Assembly: GCF_025318105.1 (NCBI RefSeq)
Contig: NZ_JAOANI010000015.1
Span: 124,001 to 188,000 of the forward strand
Source of the DNA: Venatoribacter pacificus
GTDB taxonomy: Bacteria; Pseudomonadota; Gammaproteobacteria; Pseudomonadales; Oceanobacteraceae
Direction of reading: 5' to 3'
DNA: 64,000 nucleotides
The translations under genes and the position numbers were made by a program. Below the pieces are notes generated by a model. That model was not told the DNA's origin. It made no database searches and saw nothing but the letters and a program-made list of their open reading frames with translations. Every line of letters starts with the position of its first letter. The first letter of the stretch is position 1. Of the stretch, positions 44,508-52,674 are shown piece by piece.

Positions 44508-45863
44508 ATGAATATCCGGCAACAACTCCGACAACAACGTCGACAACCACATCGGCTAAGCGCCGGTGCTTTCACCCTGATATTGCTGAGCAGTGCGGCG
44601 CACAGCGAATTCAGTTCAGAACTAAGTTCAGAACTGGCCTGGAGCGATGCTCCGGCCGCGCTGAGCAAGGCAGAAGTGCAGCTGCAAAGTGAATGGCAAT
44701 ACCGCACGGCCAATACGTCGTTTAATCTGCAGCCACGTCTGCGTGCTGATTTTTCTGACACCCTGTACGCAGAGCAGCCAACCAGTCGGACAGATAATTA
44801 TCCGGCGGGCAGCCTGCATAGCAGCGGGCCACTGGCACAGTGGGATAACCTGCGTTTTGATATTCCCGAAGCCTATGCTGACCAGTATTTCTACGGCGTG
44901 TCTCTGCGCAGTGGTAAACAACAGGTTGTCTGGGGTCAGGCCGACGGCCTGCGGGTGCTGGATATTATTAACCCGCAGGATATGCGCGAATTTAATCTGC
45001 CCGATGCCGAAGACTCGCGCATCGCCACCTGGATGCTTAATGCGCATATTCCTCTGCCCAATGAGCAGTCTTTGCAGTGGTTAATTATTCCCGATTTAAC
45101 CTTCAGCGAACTGGCAGAACCGGGTACGGCGTTTGCCATTACCAGCCCCGAACTGGCACCGCAGCCGGTCGCTGGCGTAACGGTTAACCGCCTGCCAACC
45201 CGCAGGCCGGAGGGCAGTGCCTGGGAACATGGCTTACGCTGGAGTGCCTTTCTGGCCGGCTGGGATATCAGCGCCAGCTATTTTAATTTTTACCACGACA
45301 CTCCCGTTATTTACCGCACATTAAATACGGACGGCAATAATCTTCAGGTGGACGTGGAAGCCGTGTACCGCCGCAGCCGTCTGTTCGGCCTGAGCGCCAG
45401 CACAGCATTCAGCAGTATGGTGCTGCGTCTTGAAGCCGGGCATACCAGCCGGGCATTTTTTCTGCGCGACGATCTGCACAATAACGGCATTAGCCAAAGC
45501 CCGGAACTGGCGACGGTAACCGCGCTGGATTATCAGGCCCCGGCAGATGTGTTTGTCAGTTACCAGTTTTACCAGAGCCGCATTCTTGCTTACCGGCCGC
45601 AAATTATCCGCCGCGAAATCAGCACCCGCCATACGCTACTGCTGAAAAAAACCTTACTCAACGACACCCTCGAACTGAGTTTTTTTGCCCTGCTTAACCG
45701 CGATTACAACGACGGTCAGCTGCGCAGCAAAATCAGCTATCAGCTGAACGATCGCTGCTCACTGTGGAGCGGTGCCGATTATTTTTTTGGCGACCGCGCC
45801 GGGCCGTTCGGTCAGTTCTCATCGTCCAGTCGTTTTTTAATTGGCTGGAAAAATGCCTTTTAA
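44508..45863 (+). CDS. DUF1302-like outer-membrane protein
   Basis: A 451-residue secreted protein; its ATG directly follows the RND-LolA stop. The segment SLRSGKQQVVWGQADGLRVLDIINPQDMREFNLPDAEDSRIATWMLNA is the pattern of DUF1302-type barrels, which occur with RND and LolA-like partners. The C-terminus SSSRFLIGWKNAF ends in Phe, as outer-membrane barrels do. The predicted N-terminal signal (FTLILLSSAAHS) follows a basic, Gln/Arg-rich start. Together with the fused exporter it may move a lipid or hydrophobic compound across the envelope. Confidence 0.75.
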   Translation: MNIRQQLRQQRRQPHRLSAGAFTLILLSSAAHSEFSSELSSELAWSDAPAALSKAEVQLQSEWQYRTANTSFNLQPRLRADFSDTLYAEQPTSRTDNYPAGSLHSSGPLAQWDNLRFDIPEAYADQYFYGVSLRSGKQQVVWGQADGLRVLDIINPQDMREFNLPDAEDSRIATWMLNAHIPLPNEQSLQWLIIPDLTFSELAEPGTAFAITSPELAPQPVAGVTVNRLPTRRPEGSAWEHGLRWSAFLAGWDISASYFNFYHDTPVIYRTLNTDGNNLQVDVEAVYRRSRLFGLSASTAFSSMVLRLEAGHTSRAFFLRDDLHNNGISQSPELATVTALDYQAPADVFVSYQFYQSRILAYRPQIIRREISTRHTLLLKKTLLNDTLELSFFALLNRDYNDGQLRSKISYQLNDRCSLWSGADYFFGDRAGPFGQFSSSSRFLIGWKNAF

Positions 45864-45873
45864 GGAGTTACCC

Positions 45874-46713
45874 ATGAATGCAATGACTATCTTACGCCTT
45901 AAAAATTCGCTGATGGGTCGCCTGTGGCCTGCCCGTGTTGCCGAACAACATTCACGGCTATTTTTAACACCCCGCCATTTCCCACAAAAAGACTGGGAAA
46001 TACAAACCGAGAAACAAGCACAGCGTCTGAATTTTGCCGACGATCTCAGTGCTCTGCGCTGGGCCAACAGCGGCCCACGCATTTTACTAATGCATGGCTG
46101 GGAAAGCCGGGCGACGCATATGGCGGTGATCGCCAATGCTCTGGTGGCACAGGGATTTGATGTCTTCGCACTGGATGCGCCGCGCCATGGTCAATCCGGC
46201 GGCAATAAAAGTAACCCGATGGAATTTGCCCGCGCCATCGTCGAAGCCGATATTGCCTTTGGCCCCTTTTACGGTGCCCTCGGCCACTCGATGGGCGGTG
46301 CCGCATTGGCCATTGCCTGTGAACAGGGAGTGCAGATTAAGCGCTGTGTACTGATTTCCGCTCCCGCCTGTTTACACGATGTGCTGCAGGGCTTTGCCCG
46401 TTTTATGGGACTGCCCGCAAACTGCACCCGACAATTTATTGCCCGCATTGAAACCGAGGTCGGTCGCCCGGCAAAAGAACTGAACAGCGGCCAGTTACTG
46501 AGCCTGACGCCGAAACCTGCTTTGTTAATTCACGCACCGGATGATCTTGAAATTCCTGACAGTGCAGTACACAACATTCGACGCTATCTGACAGACGCCG
46601 ATATTCTTCAGCCACCGGCACTGGGGCATCGGAAAATCATCCGCGATATCGTTGTCGCAGAACGCATACAAACCTTTTTCAGTGAGGGAGTAACGCCAGA
46701 CAACGCAGGCTGA
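45874..46713 (+). CDS. alpha/beta hydrolase of the RND operon
   Basis: A 279-residue hydrolase: ILLMHGWESRATHMAVIANAL, DAPRHGQSGG, nucleophile elbow GALGHSMGGAALAIA, a late Asp in LLIHAPDDLEIPDSAV and His in PALGHRKIIRDI. I use the ATG at 45874 with AAGGAG upstream rather than the TTG at 45841 that overlaps the barrel gene. It lies ten bases after the barrel gene, so it is the last gene of the marR-RND-barrel set. It may act on an ester or lipid handled by the transporter. Confidence 0.85.
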   Translation: MNAMTILRLKNSLMGRLWPARVAEQHSRLFLTPRHFPQKDWEIQTEKQAQRLNFADDLSALRWANSGPRILLMHGWESRATHMAVIANALVAQGFDVFALDAPRHGQSGGNKSNPMEFARAIVEADIAFGPFYGALGHSMGGAALAIACEQGVQIKRCVLISAPACLHDVLQGFARFMGLPANCTRQFIARIETEVGRPAKELNSGQLLSLTPKPALLIHAPDDLEIPDSAVHNIRRYLTDADILQPPALGHRKIIRDIVVAERIQTFFSEGVTPDNAG

Positions 46714-46793
46714 TGGCCGTTACGGAGAAGTGATGATTGTTAAACCAAAAGAAGTGATAACGGCAGCGCGCGGTTTGCGCTGCCGTTGGTGTG

Positions 46794-47051
46794 TCAGGCG
46801 GTTTCCGTTTGAATAAAACGGCGCATATGGAAAATACCAAAAATAAACACCTGCACCGCATCGGCAACCGGGTTGGCACTCTTGTGCTTCAGCGCCATCC
46901 AGAAATAAGCGGTTTCCAGCACATGAATACCCGCCACCACCACAGCAATGGTTGGCAGCCAGCCGAGCAGTCCGTCCCAGCCCTGTACGGCTGCCATAAT
47001 CGACAGAACCCAGAACAGTAACGTCACCACTTTATTTAACAGGATAAACAT
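46794..47051 (-). CDS. DUF1145 (YhhL-like) small membrane protein
   Basis: An 85-residue protein with two hydrophobic helices (VVTLLFWVLSIMAAV and LPTIAVVVAGIHVLETAYFWMAL) and an end VFIFGIFHMRRF. The pattern fits DUF1145, known from YhhL. Role unknown. Single gene, convergent with the hydrolase gene. Confidence 0.75.
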   Translation of the reverse strand: MFILLNKVVTLLFWVLSIMAAVQGWDGLLGWLPTIAVVVAGIHVLETAYFWMALKHKSANPVADAVQVFIFGIFHMRRFIQTETA

Positions 47052-47163
47052 AGATACCTCGTTTTAAGACCGTTGTTATTGTCGTTATCAGAGCGGCAAG
47101 CTTGCACTGCTCAGTCACATTTGCACAGGTGAAAATACGACAGCCTGCTGGCGACAACAAGCG

Positions 47164-47970
47164 TCACTGGTCGTCAGGCGGCGTCAGACTTAACGGTGTA
47201 ATACGCGGACACCGCTGGCGCGGTTTAGGCGGGAATTCTTTATTAAGCCGCTGCACCAATGCCTGTACCCGTTCGTTACGGGCAAACTGAAAGCCCATTG
47301 GCGCGCAGCCGTATATTTTTTCAGAAAAACTCAGCGGCAATGCCTGCAAGGCGGGCTGAGCGGCCAGATACCACTGCGCCACATCGCGACCCATAATCAG
47401 CGCGCGGGCGGTTTCTGACTGGCTCAGCAACAGCGTATTCAGCATGTCCTGTTCGGTCAGTTTATCCCGCCGGGTCAGGCTGCCGCTGGCAAAGGCCGGT
47501 TCCAGTGCCGGGTAAACATAGCCGAGGTGGGTAATAATTTCGCCGCCCTGCAAACCTTCTTCATATTCCAGATCGAACGGCTGGTCGTTGCGGTAAATCA
47601 GTACATCATCCAGCCAGACCACCAGATCACTCCAAAGGTAATCATCCGGGTTGGCTGTCCAGTCCGGCGATTCCATACGGCCATCAACGTGCCCGGAGTC
47701 GAGCATATATTGCGAGCGCATTTCCGGCAGCAGCACGAATTCCAGCTCAATACCGGCACGACGGGCTGCCTCGCGCAGCGGCTTAATTAACAACCCCTGC
47801 GGTTCGCCGTCCTGCAGCACAACATAGGGTGGGTAGCCATCATCCGGCACCGATAAGCGCAACGTGCCCACCGCCTCTGCCGCCAGGCACGGTGTTACCA
47901 CCGTTAGCCAACACAGCATCAGTGCCGAAAGGGCCCGCTTTATCTGCGCCAACGCTTTGTATTCAAACAC
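47164..47970 (-). CDS. periplasmic solute-binding protein, family 3-like
   Basis: A 268-residue product with signal peptide ALSALMLCWLTVVTPCLAAEA and a family 3 start LRLSVPDDGYPPYVVLQDGEPQGLLIKPLREAARRAGIELEFVLLP. The start is GTG with GGAG eight bases upstream. No permease or ATPase is nearby, as for the similar gene at 2591-3379. It is divergent from ubiE. Confidence 0.8.
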   Translation of the reverse strand: MFEYKALAQIKRALSALMLCWLTVVTPCLAAEAVGTLRLSVPDDGYPPYVVLQDGEPQGLLIKPLREAARRAGIELEFVLLPEMRSQYMLDSGHVDGRMESPDWTANPDDYLWSDLVVWLDDVLIYRNDQPFDLEYEEGLQGGEIITHLGYVYPALEPAFASGSLTRRDKLTEQDMLNTLLLSQSETARALIMGRDVAQWYLAAQPALQALPLSFSEKIYGCAPMGFQFARNERVQALVQRLNKEFPPKPRQRCPRITPLSLTPPDDQ

Positions 47971-48116
47971 GCCATTCTCCGCACTTGTCCATTTTCTTAG
48001 TTTACCCTATGCCCCGCCCTCAGCGGCGGCTAAAAGCCGACACAGCGCAAGACTTTCACGACCTGCACCGTTAAAATGGCCGCCCATCTACAGGTCGTCA
48101 GCGGGAGAAGGTTCGT

Positions 48117-48866
48117 ATGTCCGAGGAAAAAACCACGCACTTTGGTTACAAAACCATCGATACCGAGCAAAAACAGGCCATGGTTGCCGATGTATTCCAC
48201 TCGGTGGCTTCTAAGTACGACCTGATGAACGACCTGATGTCGTTCGGCGTACACCGCCTGTGGAAACGCATCACTATTGATATGTCAGGCGTGCGCCCGG
48301 GCGATCAGGTACTCGATCTGGCTGGCGGAACCGGCGACCTGACCAAGAAATTTGCCAAGATCGTTGGCCCGCAGGGCAAAGTGGTGCTGGCCGATATCAA
48401 CTCTTCCATGCTTAACGTCGGCCGCGACCGCCTGACCGATCAGGGCTACGTTGGCAATATCGAATACGTTCAGGCCAATGCCGAGTGCCTGCCATTCGAA
48501 GACAACAGCTTCGATGTGATTACCATCGCCTTCGGTCTGCGTAACGTTACCGATAAAGATGCCGCGCTGCGTTCCATGACCCGCGTGCTGAAGCCGGGCG
48601 GCCGTCTGCTGGTGCTGGAATTCTCCAAGCCGACCAACCCGCTGATGAGCAAAGCCTACGATCTGTATTCGTTCACCGCCCTGCCGTTTATGGGCAAGCT
48701 GGTGACCAACGATGCCGACAGCTACAAATACCTGGCCGAATCCATCCGCATGCACCCCGATCAAGAAACCCTGAAAGGCATGATGGAAAACGCCGGTCTG
48801 GTTCGTTGCAGCTTCCACAATATGACCAGCGGCGTGGTCGCTCTGCACCGCGGAATCAAACCCTGA
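48117..48866 (+). CDS. ubiE: ubiquinone/menaquinone C-methyltransferase UbiE
   Basis: A SAM-dependent methyltransferase of quinone synthesis. The N-terminus THFGYKTIDTEQKQAMVADVFHSVASKYDLMNDLMSFGVHRLWK and SAM motif VLDLAGGTGDLTKKFAK are diagnostic, with ITIAFGLRNVTDK and RVLKPGGRLLVLEFSKP later. The end FHNMTSGVVALHRGIKP is the family C-terminus. Length is 249 residues. First gene of ubiE-ubiJ-ubiB. Confidence 0.98.
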   Translation: MSEEKTTHFGYKTIDTEQKQAMVADVFHSVASKYDLMNDLMSFGVHRLWKRITIDMSGVRPGDQVLDLAGGTGDLTKKFAKIVGPQGKVVLADINSSMLNVGRDRLTDQGYVGNIEYVQANAECLPFEDNSFDVITIAFGLRNVTDKDAALRSMTRVLKPGGRLLVLEFSKPTNPLMSKAYDLYSFTALPFMGKLVTNDADSYKYLAESIRMHPDQETLKGMMENAGLVRCSFHNMTSGVVALHRGIKP

Positions 48867-49585
48867 TGCTGAGTAAGCTGCCGGCCGAGTTGCTGCAGGC
48901 TGCCTGCGTGCCCTTTGAAGCAGCCATAAATCATGTGCTGCATTACGACCCGGCGGCATTAAACTCGCTGAGTCGCCAGCAGGGCCGTTTGCTGTGTGTG
49001 CGCATCGACGCGCTCAACCCGGTGCTGATCCGCATCGTCGATAACGGCATAGTCCTCAGCCTGGCTCACGGCAACAACAATGAACCCGGTGCCGATAGTC
49101 TGAGCAGTGCTGATGCGACGCTCAGCGGTTCCGCCGCCGATTTCTTTGCCCTTGCCCGCGCCAGCGATAAAGCCCACGCCCTGATCAGCAGTGCCATTGA
49201 TATGGACGGCGACAGCGAATTTGCCTTATCGCTGACCCGCGTTGCGCAAAACCTCGATATCGACTGGGAAGCCCTGATCACCCCACTGACCGGCGGCCTG
49301 CTCGCCCATCAGCTGGGTAAAGGTCTGCGCGGCTTACTGAACTGGGGTAAAAGCAGCGCACCGGCTTACCGCAATGCCGTTAAAGAATATCTCGAAGATG
49401 AAGCGCAACTGCTGACACCGGAACCGCTGGCGGCACAGTTTGCCGACGAAGTTGACCAGCTGCGTCTGGCGACCGACCGTTTAGAAGCACGCACCCTGCG
49501 TTTAGCAGCGCGTATGCAGCAGAACGATTCGACAAACACGTCGCCGAACAAGTCAACAAACACCTCTTCTCTGCCCAAGGAATAA
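48866..49585 (+). CDS. ubiJ: ubiquinone biosynthesis accessory factor UbiJ
   Basis: A 239-residue protein with an SCP2-like lipid-binding domain (ADATLSGSAADFFALARASDKAHALISSAIDMDGDSEFALSLTRV). In ubiquinone synthesis it helps hold hydrophobic intermediates for the Ubi complex. The ATG at 48866 overlaps the ubiE stop (TGATG); an upstream in-frame start at 48806 would lie inside ubiE and is unlikely. The C-terminus has a coiled-coil-like stretch and a Thr/Ser/Asn-rich tail. Confidence 0.93.
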   Translation: MLSKLPAELLQAACVPFEAAINHVLHYDPAALNSLSRQQGRLLCVRIDALNPVLIRIVDNGIVLSLAHGNNNEPGADSLSSADATLSGSAADFFALARASDKAHALISSAIDMDGDSEFALSLTRVAQNLDIDWEALITPLTGGLLAHQLGKGLRGLLNWGKSSAPAYRNAVKEYLEDEAQLLTPEPLAAQFADEVDQLRLATDRLEARTLRLAARMQQNDSTNTSPNKSTNTSSLPKE

Positions 49586-49592
49586 TATCGAC

Positions 49593-51263
49593 GTGGCAAA
49601 CCTCTGGCGTCTGTGGAAAATTCTGTTTGTCTTCACCCGCTACCGGCTCGACAGTCTGGTGCCGACCGAACAGCTGCCGCTGTCGTTGCGCATTGCATTG
49701 TGGCTCGCGCCGTGGCGGTTAAATCCGGTGCCGTCGCGCCTTAACCGTGGCGAACGTCTGCGTCTGGCGCTTGAAGCCTTAGGCCCGATCTTTATTAAAT
49801 TCGGCCAGATTTTATCCACCCGCCCCGATCTGATTCCCGACGATATTGTTAAAGAATTAAAACGCCTGCAGGACGACGTTCCGCCTTTCGCCAGCGATAA
49901 AGCCATGGCGTTAATCGAAGACCAGCTGGGGCAGAAAATCAGCGATTTATTCGCCGAGTTTTCTGCCGAGCCACTGGCTTCTGCTTCTATTGCACAGGTA
50001 CATGCCGCGCGCTTATTTGCCAGCGGCAAAGACCGCAGCAACGACGACGGCAGCGGCCGTGAAGTGGTGGTTAAAGTCGTCCGTCCGGGAATCGAACACA
50101 CCATCGAGCGTGACCTGCAGCTGCTGGAAACCATGGCCCGCCTGCTGGTGAAATACTCCGAAGACGGCCGCCGTTTAAAACCACTGGAAGTGGTCGACGA
50201 TTATCGCCACACCATTTACGGCGAACTGAATTTACAGATCGAAGCCTCCAACGCCACCCAGCTGAAACGTAACTTCGCCAATTCTAAACTGCTGTACATG
50301 CCGGAAGTCATCTGGGAATACACGCGCAGCAAAGTGATGGTCAGTGAACGTATTTACGGTATTCCGGTAGCGGATATCGACGCCCTGCAGGCACAGAACA
50401 CCAATATGAAACTGCTGGCCGAACGTGGTGTGGAAATCTTTTTCACCCAGGTATTCCGCGACAGCTTCTTTCATGCCGATATGCACCCGGGCAATATTTT
50501 CGTCTCGCGTAATAACCCGCAGGCACCGCAATATATTGCCATCGACTGCGGTATTGTCGGCAGCCTGACCGAAGAAGATCAGAACTATCTGGCGATGAAC
50601 CTGTTGGCATTTTTTAATCAGGATTATCATCAGGTAGCGCAGCTGCATATCGACTCCGGCTGGGTGCCGGCCACCACCAAAGTGCACGAATTTTCTGCCG
50701 CTATCCGCAGCGTGTGCGAACCGATTTTTGATAAACCACTGGCTGAAATTTCTTTTGGTCAGGTATTAATTCAGTTATTCAGCACCGCGCGCCGCTTTAA
50801 TATGGAAGTGCAGCCGCAACTGGTTTTACTGCAGAAAACCCTGCTCAACATCGAAGGCCTTGGCCGTCAGCTGTATCCGCAGCTGGATTTATGGAGCACC
50901 GCCAAACCCTATTTAGAACGCTGGATGCGCGAGCGTTTTGGCCCCAAAGCCGCATTTAAAGAATTAAAACGCCAGCTGCCGGGCTGGATTGAAAAAGCCC
51001 CGCAAATACCCGGACTGGTACACGGCGCCTTAAGCCGCCTGAACCATATGGACGAAAACCAGCAGGCACTGCAAAAAGAAATTGCTGCCCTGCGTCAGGA
51101 ACTGGCTGCACAAAAAGCACAGAAGCGCCAGCAGGCGCTGGCGACCCTCGCTATTGGCAGTGGTTTATTTACCTGGTGGCAGGCCTTTGCCCTCGGGTTA
51201 CCGGAAGTGGTAGGGCTGAGTCTGGCGGGTGCCGGGATGTTGCTGTTGATCGTGCGCGCCTGA
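49593..51263 (+). CDS. ubiB: ubiquinone biosynthesis protein UbiB
   Basis: A 556-residue ABC1/ADCK-type atypical kinase needed for quinone synthesis. Marks are the KxGQ segment in GPIFIKFGQILSTRPDLIPDDI, ASIAQVHAA, VVVKVVRPG (lysine), DSFFHADMHPGNIFV (catalytic loop) and AIDCGIVGSL (metal-binding Asp). Two hydrophobic helices end the chain (ALATLAIGSGLFTWWQAFAL and VVGLSLAGAGMLLLIV). GTG start with AAGGA upstream; seven bases after ubiJ. Confidence 0.97.
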   Translation: MANLWRLWKILFVFTRYRLDSLVPTEQLPLSLRIALWLAPWRLNPVPSRLNRGERLRLALEALGPIFIKFGQILSTRPDLIPDDIVKELKRLQDDVPPFASDKAMALIEDQLGQKISDLFAEFSAEPLASASIAQVHAARLFASGKDRSNDDGSGREVVVKVVRPGIEHTIERDLQLLETMARLLVKYSEDGRRLKPLEVVDDYRHTIYGELNLQIEASNATQLKRNFANSKLLYMPEVIWEYTRSKVMVSERIYGIPVADIDALQAQNTNMKLLAERGVEIFFTQVFRDSFFHADMHPGNIFVSRNNPQAPQYIAIDCGIVGSLTEEDQNYLAMNLLAFFNQDYHQVAQLHIDSGWVPATTKVHEFSAAIRSVCEPIFDKPLAEISFGQVLIQLFSTARRFNMEVQPQLVLLQKTLLNIEGLGRQLYPQLDLWSTAKPYLERWMRERFGPKAAFKELKRQLPGWIEKAPQIPGLVHGALSRLNHMDENQQALQKEIAALRQELAAQKAQKRQQALATLAIGSGLFTWWQAFALGLPEVVGLSLAGAGMLLLIVRA

Positions 51264-51350
51264 GGGCGATAGTTGGTGCGGGCGATGGTTGGTGTGTGTG
51301 CTATAAACCGGAGGGTTTATTCAGGCACTGGCTATGAGGCAGATACTTGC

Positions 51351-51578
51351 AGGAGTGGATCTTATCCACGACTGAATCAGAAGATTCTGCTCACCCTGAA
51401 ATGGCTCGCTACTGCCGGTGGGAGCGGCTTTCAGCCGCGATAGCTGGTTTGTTTTGCAGCCGTTCGCCCTGAGTAGCGAGGCACGAGCGTGTCGAAGGGT
51501 TGCCCGCCGCTTACAACTCGCTACTACGCTCTGCGTAGTAGTGCCTGCAGCTTTGTTGGTTCAGTAAATGATTGTGCT
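51351..51578. repeat. 228-bp direct repeat, copy 1
   Basis: This block is repeated at 51976-52203 with a constant offset of 625 bases and only scattered base changes. It contains, in order, the dyad GTGGATCTTATCCAC, the REP-like dyad GGAGCGGCTTTCAGCCGCGA and a short version of the TTCGCCCTGAG ... GTGTCGAAGG repeat. The composite is an intergenic mosaic of three repeat types and has no coding likeness. Confidence 0.88.
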
Positions 51579-51975
51579 CTCAGTCGTAGCCGCTACGCGG
51601 ACTGACTTGTGCAGTTAAGTTGAAGCCTTTGCGGGGGCTCCGCCCCCTGCGCCCCTATGCAAGGAGAGGTATCTCCTTACGATCCTCTCTTGCGGCTGTC
51701 CGGCGCTGTTCAGCCAACTGCAGCGATTATGCGGCACGCAAAACAATGATTACGGGCATCCATGCCCTTAACCCTTCGGGCCAGCCTACGGCTGTTGAAA
51801 TGGCTCCTGCCATTTAGCCCGCCCCGGATCGACTATGTAAAACATCTATCCAAATGCATCGCTCCGGGGCAGGGTTTTGCTCTTAAGGCCGCAGAATCAC
51901 TTGGTTGACTGGCGCCGTACAAATGCCGCGTTAATTCAGACGCAACGCCGCATATTAAATCAGGCACAGCACTGT
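51579..51975. other. non-coding region between the direct repeats
   Basis: No convincing gene; one 65-codon frame (51620-51817) reads through repeats. The DNA is full of short hairpins (GGGGGCTCCGCCCCC near 51632, AATGGCTCCTGCCATT near 51799). TAACCCTTCGGGC followed further on by ATTTAGCCCG recalls the right part of the element at 33450-33520, which suggests a shared repeat family or decayed element. Confidence 0.5.
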
Positions 51976-52203
51976 AGGAGTGGATCTTATCCACGACTGA
52001 ATCAGAAGATTCTGTTTACACTGAAATGACTCGCTACTACCGGTGGGAGCGGCTTTCAGCCGCGATGGCTGGTTTGTTTTGCAGCCGTTCGCCCTGAGTA
52101 GCGAGGCACGAGCGTGTCGAAGGGTTGCCCGCCGCTTACAACTCACTACTACGCTCTGCGTAGTAGCGCCTGCCGCTTTGTTGGTTCTGCAAATGATTGT
52201 GCT
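51976..52203. repeat. 228-bp direct repeat, copy 2
   Basis: Second copy of the block at 51351-51578, same orientation, with no length change. It ends about 470 bases before the SIR2-STAND gene. The pair could recombine to delete the 625 bp between equivalent points. Confidence 0.88.
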
Positions 52204-52598
52204 CAGACTTGTAACCAGTTTTATCAATTATTGAACCCACCCCCAATCTTCAGTATTCTCAAACCAAAGCAGGGATGCAGCATATCGTAAGGACACACGC
52301 CCAACGACCGCCCTCCCCGCTTACCATTCCGGTTGTAAAACCACGCCATTCCTGCCTTGTGCTTACAGGAACGGGCGGCAGCGTGCCCGGAATGCAAGAG
52401 TCATTTGAACAATCTGACTGCTGACAAAACACAGGAAAATAAATAGCCTGAGTTTTTCAGACCGTTGATAACGCGCAAAGCGTAAAGAGCGACCCAGGGG
52501 AAAAGCTCGCATGCGCGTTTATATCCTGACAAGAAATAAAATAATGATGATTATTACAGTCCGAGCAATGGATTAAACTGAAAATCTAAAAATGTGAC
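52204..52598. other. non-coding leader region before the SIR2-STAND gene
   Basis: No gene seen. Composition changes from GC-rich to AT-rich at about 52530, shortly before the palindrome and the SIR2-STAND start. This may mark the junction of acquired DNA. Confidence 0.45.
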
Positions 52599-52622
52599 TA
52601 GGTATGTTAATTAACATACCTA
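52599..52622. promoter_or_regulatory. perfect 24-bp palindrome upstream of the SIR2-STAND gene
   Basis: The half-site TAGGTATGTTAA is followed at once by its exact reverse complement. It ends 52 bases before the start codon, where an operator or promoter-proximal control site is expected. An AT-rich palindrome with no loop is more likely a dimer-binding site than an RNA hairpin. Confidence 0.65.
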
Positions 52623-52674
52623 TGAAAAAAACGTTATAGAATTAATCTCTGTGAGCTAATAAATAGGAATGACA

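Noticed and set aside
51620..51817. 65-codon plus-strand frame between the direct repeats
   Set aside because: Arg/Ala-rich translation of hairpin-rich DNA with no ribosome site; judged non-coding.
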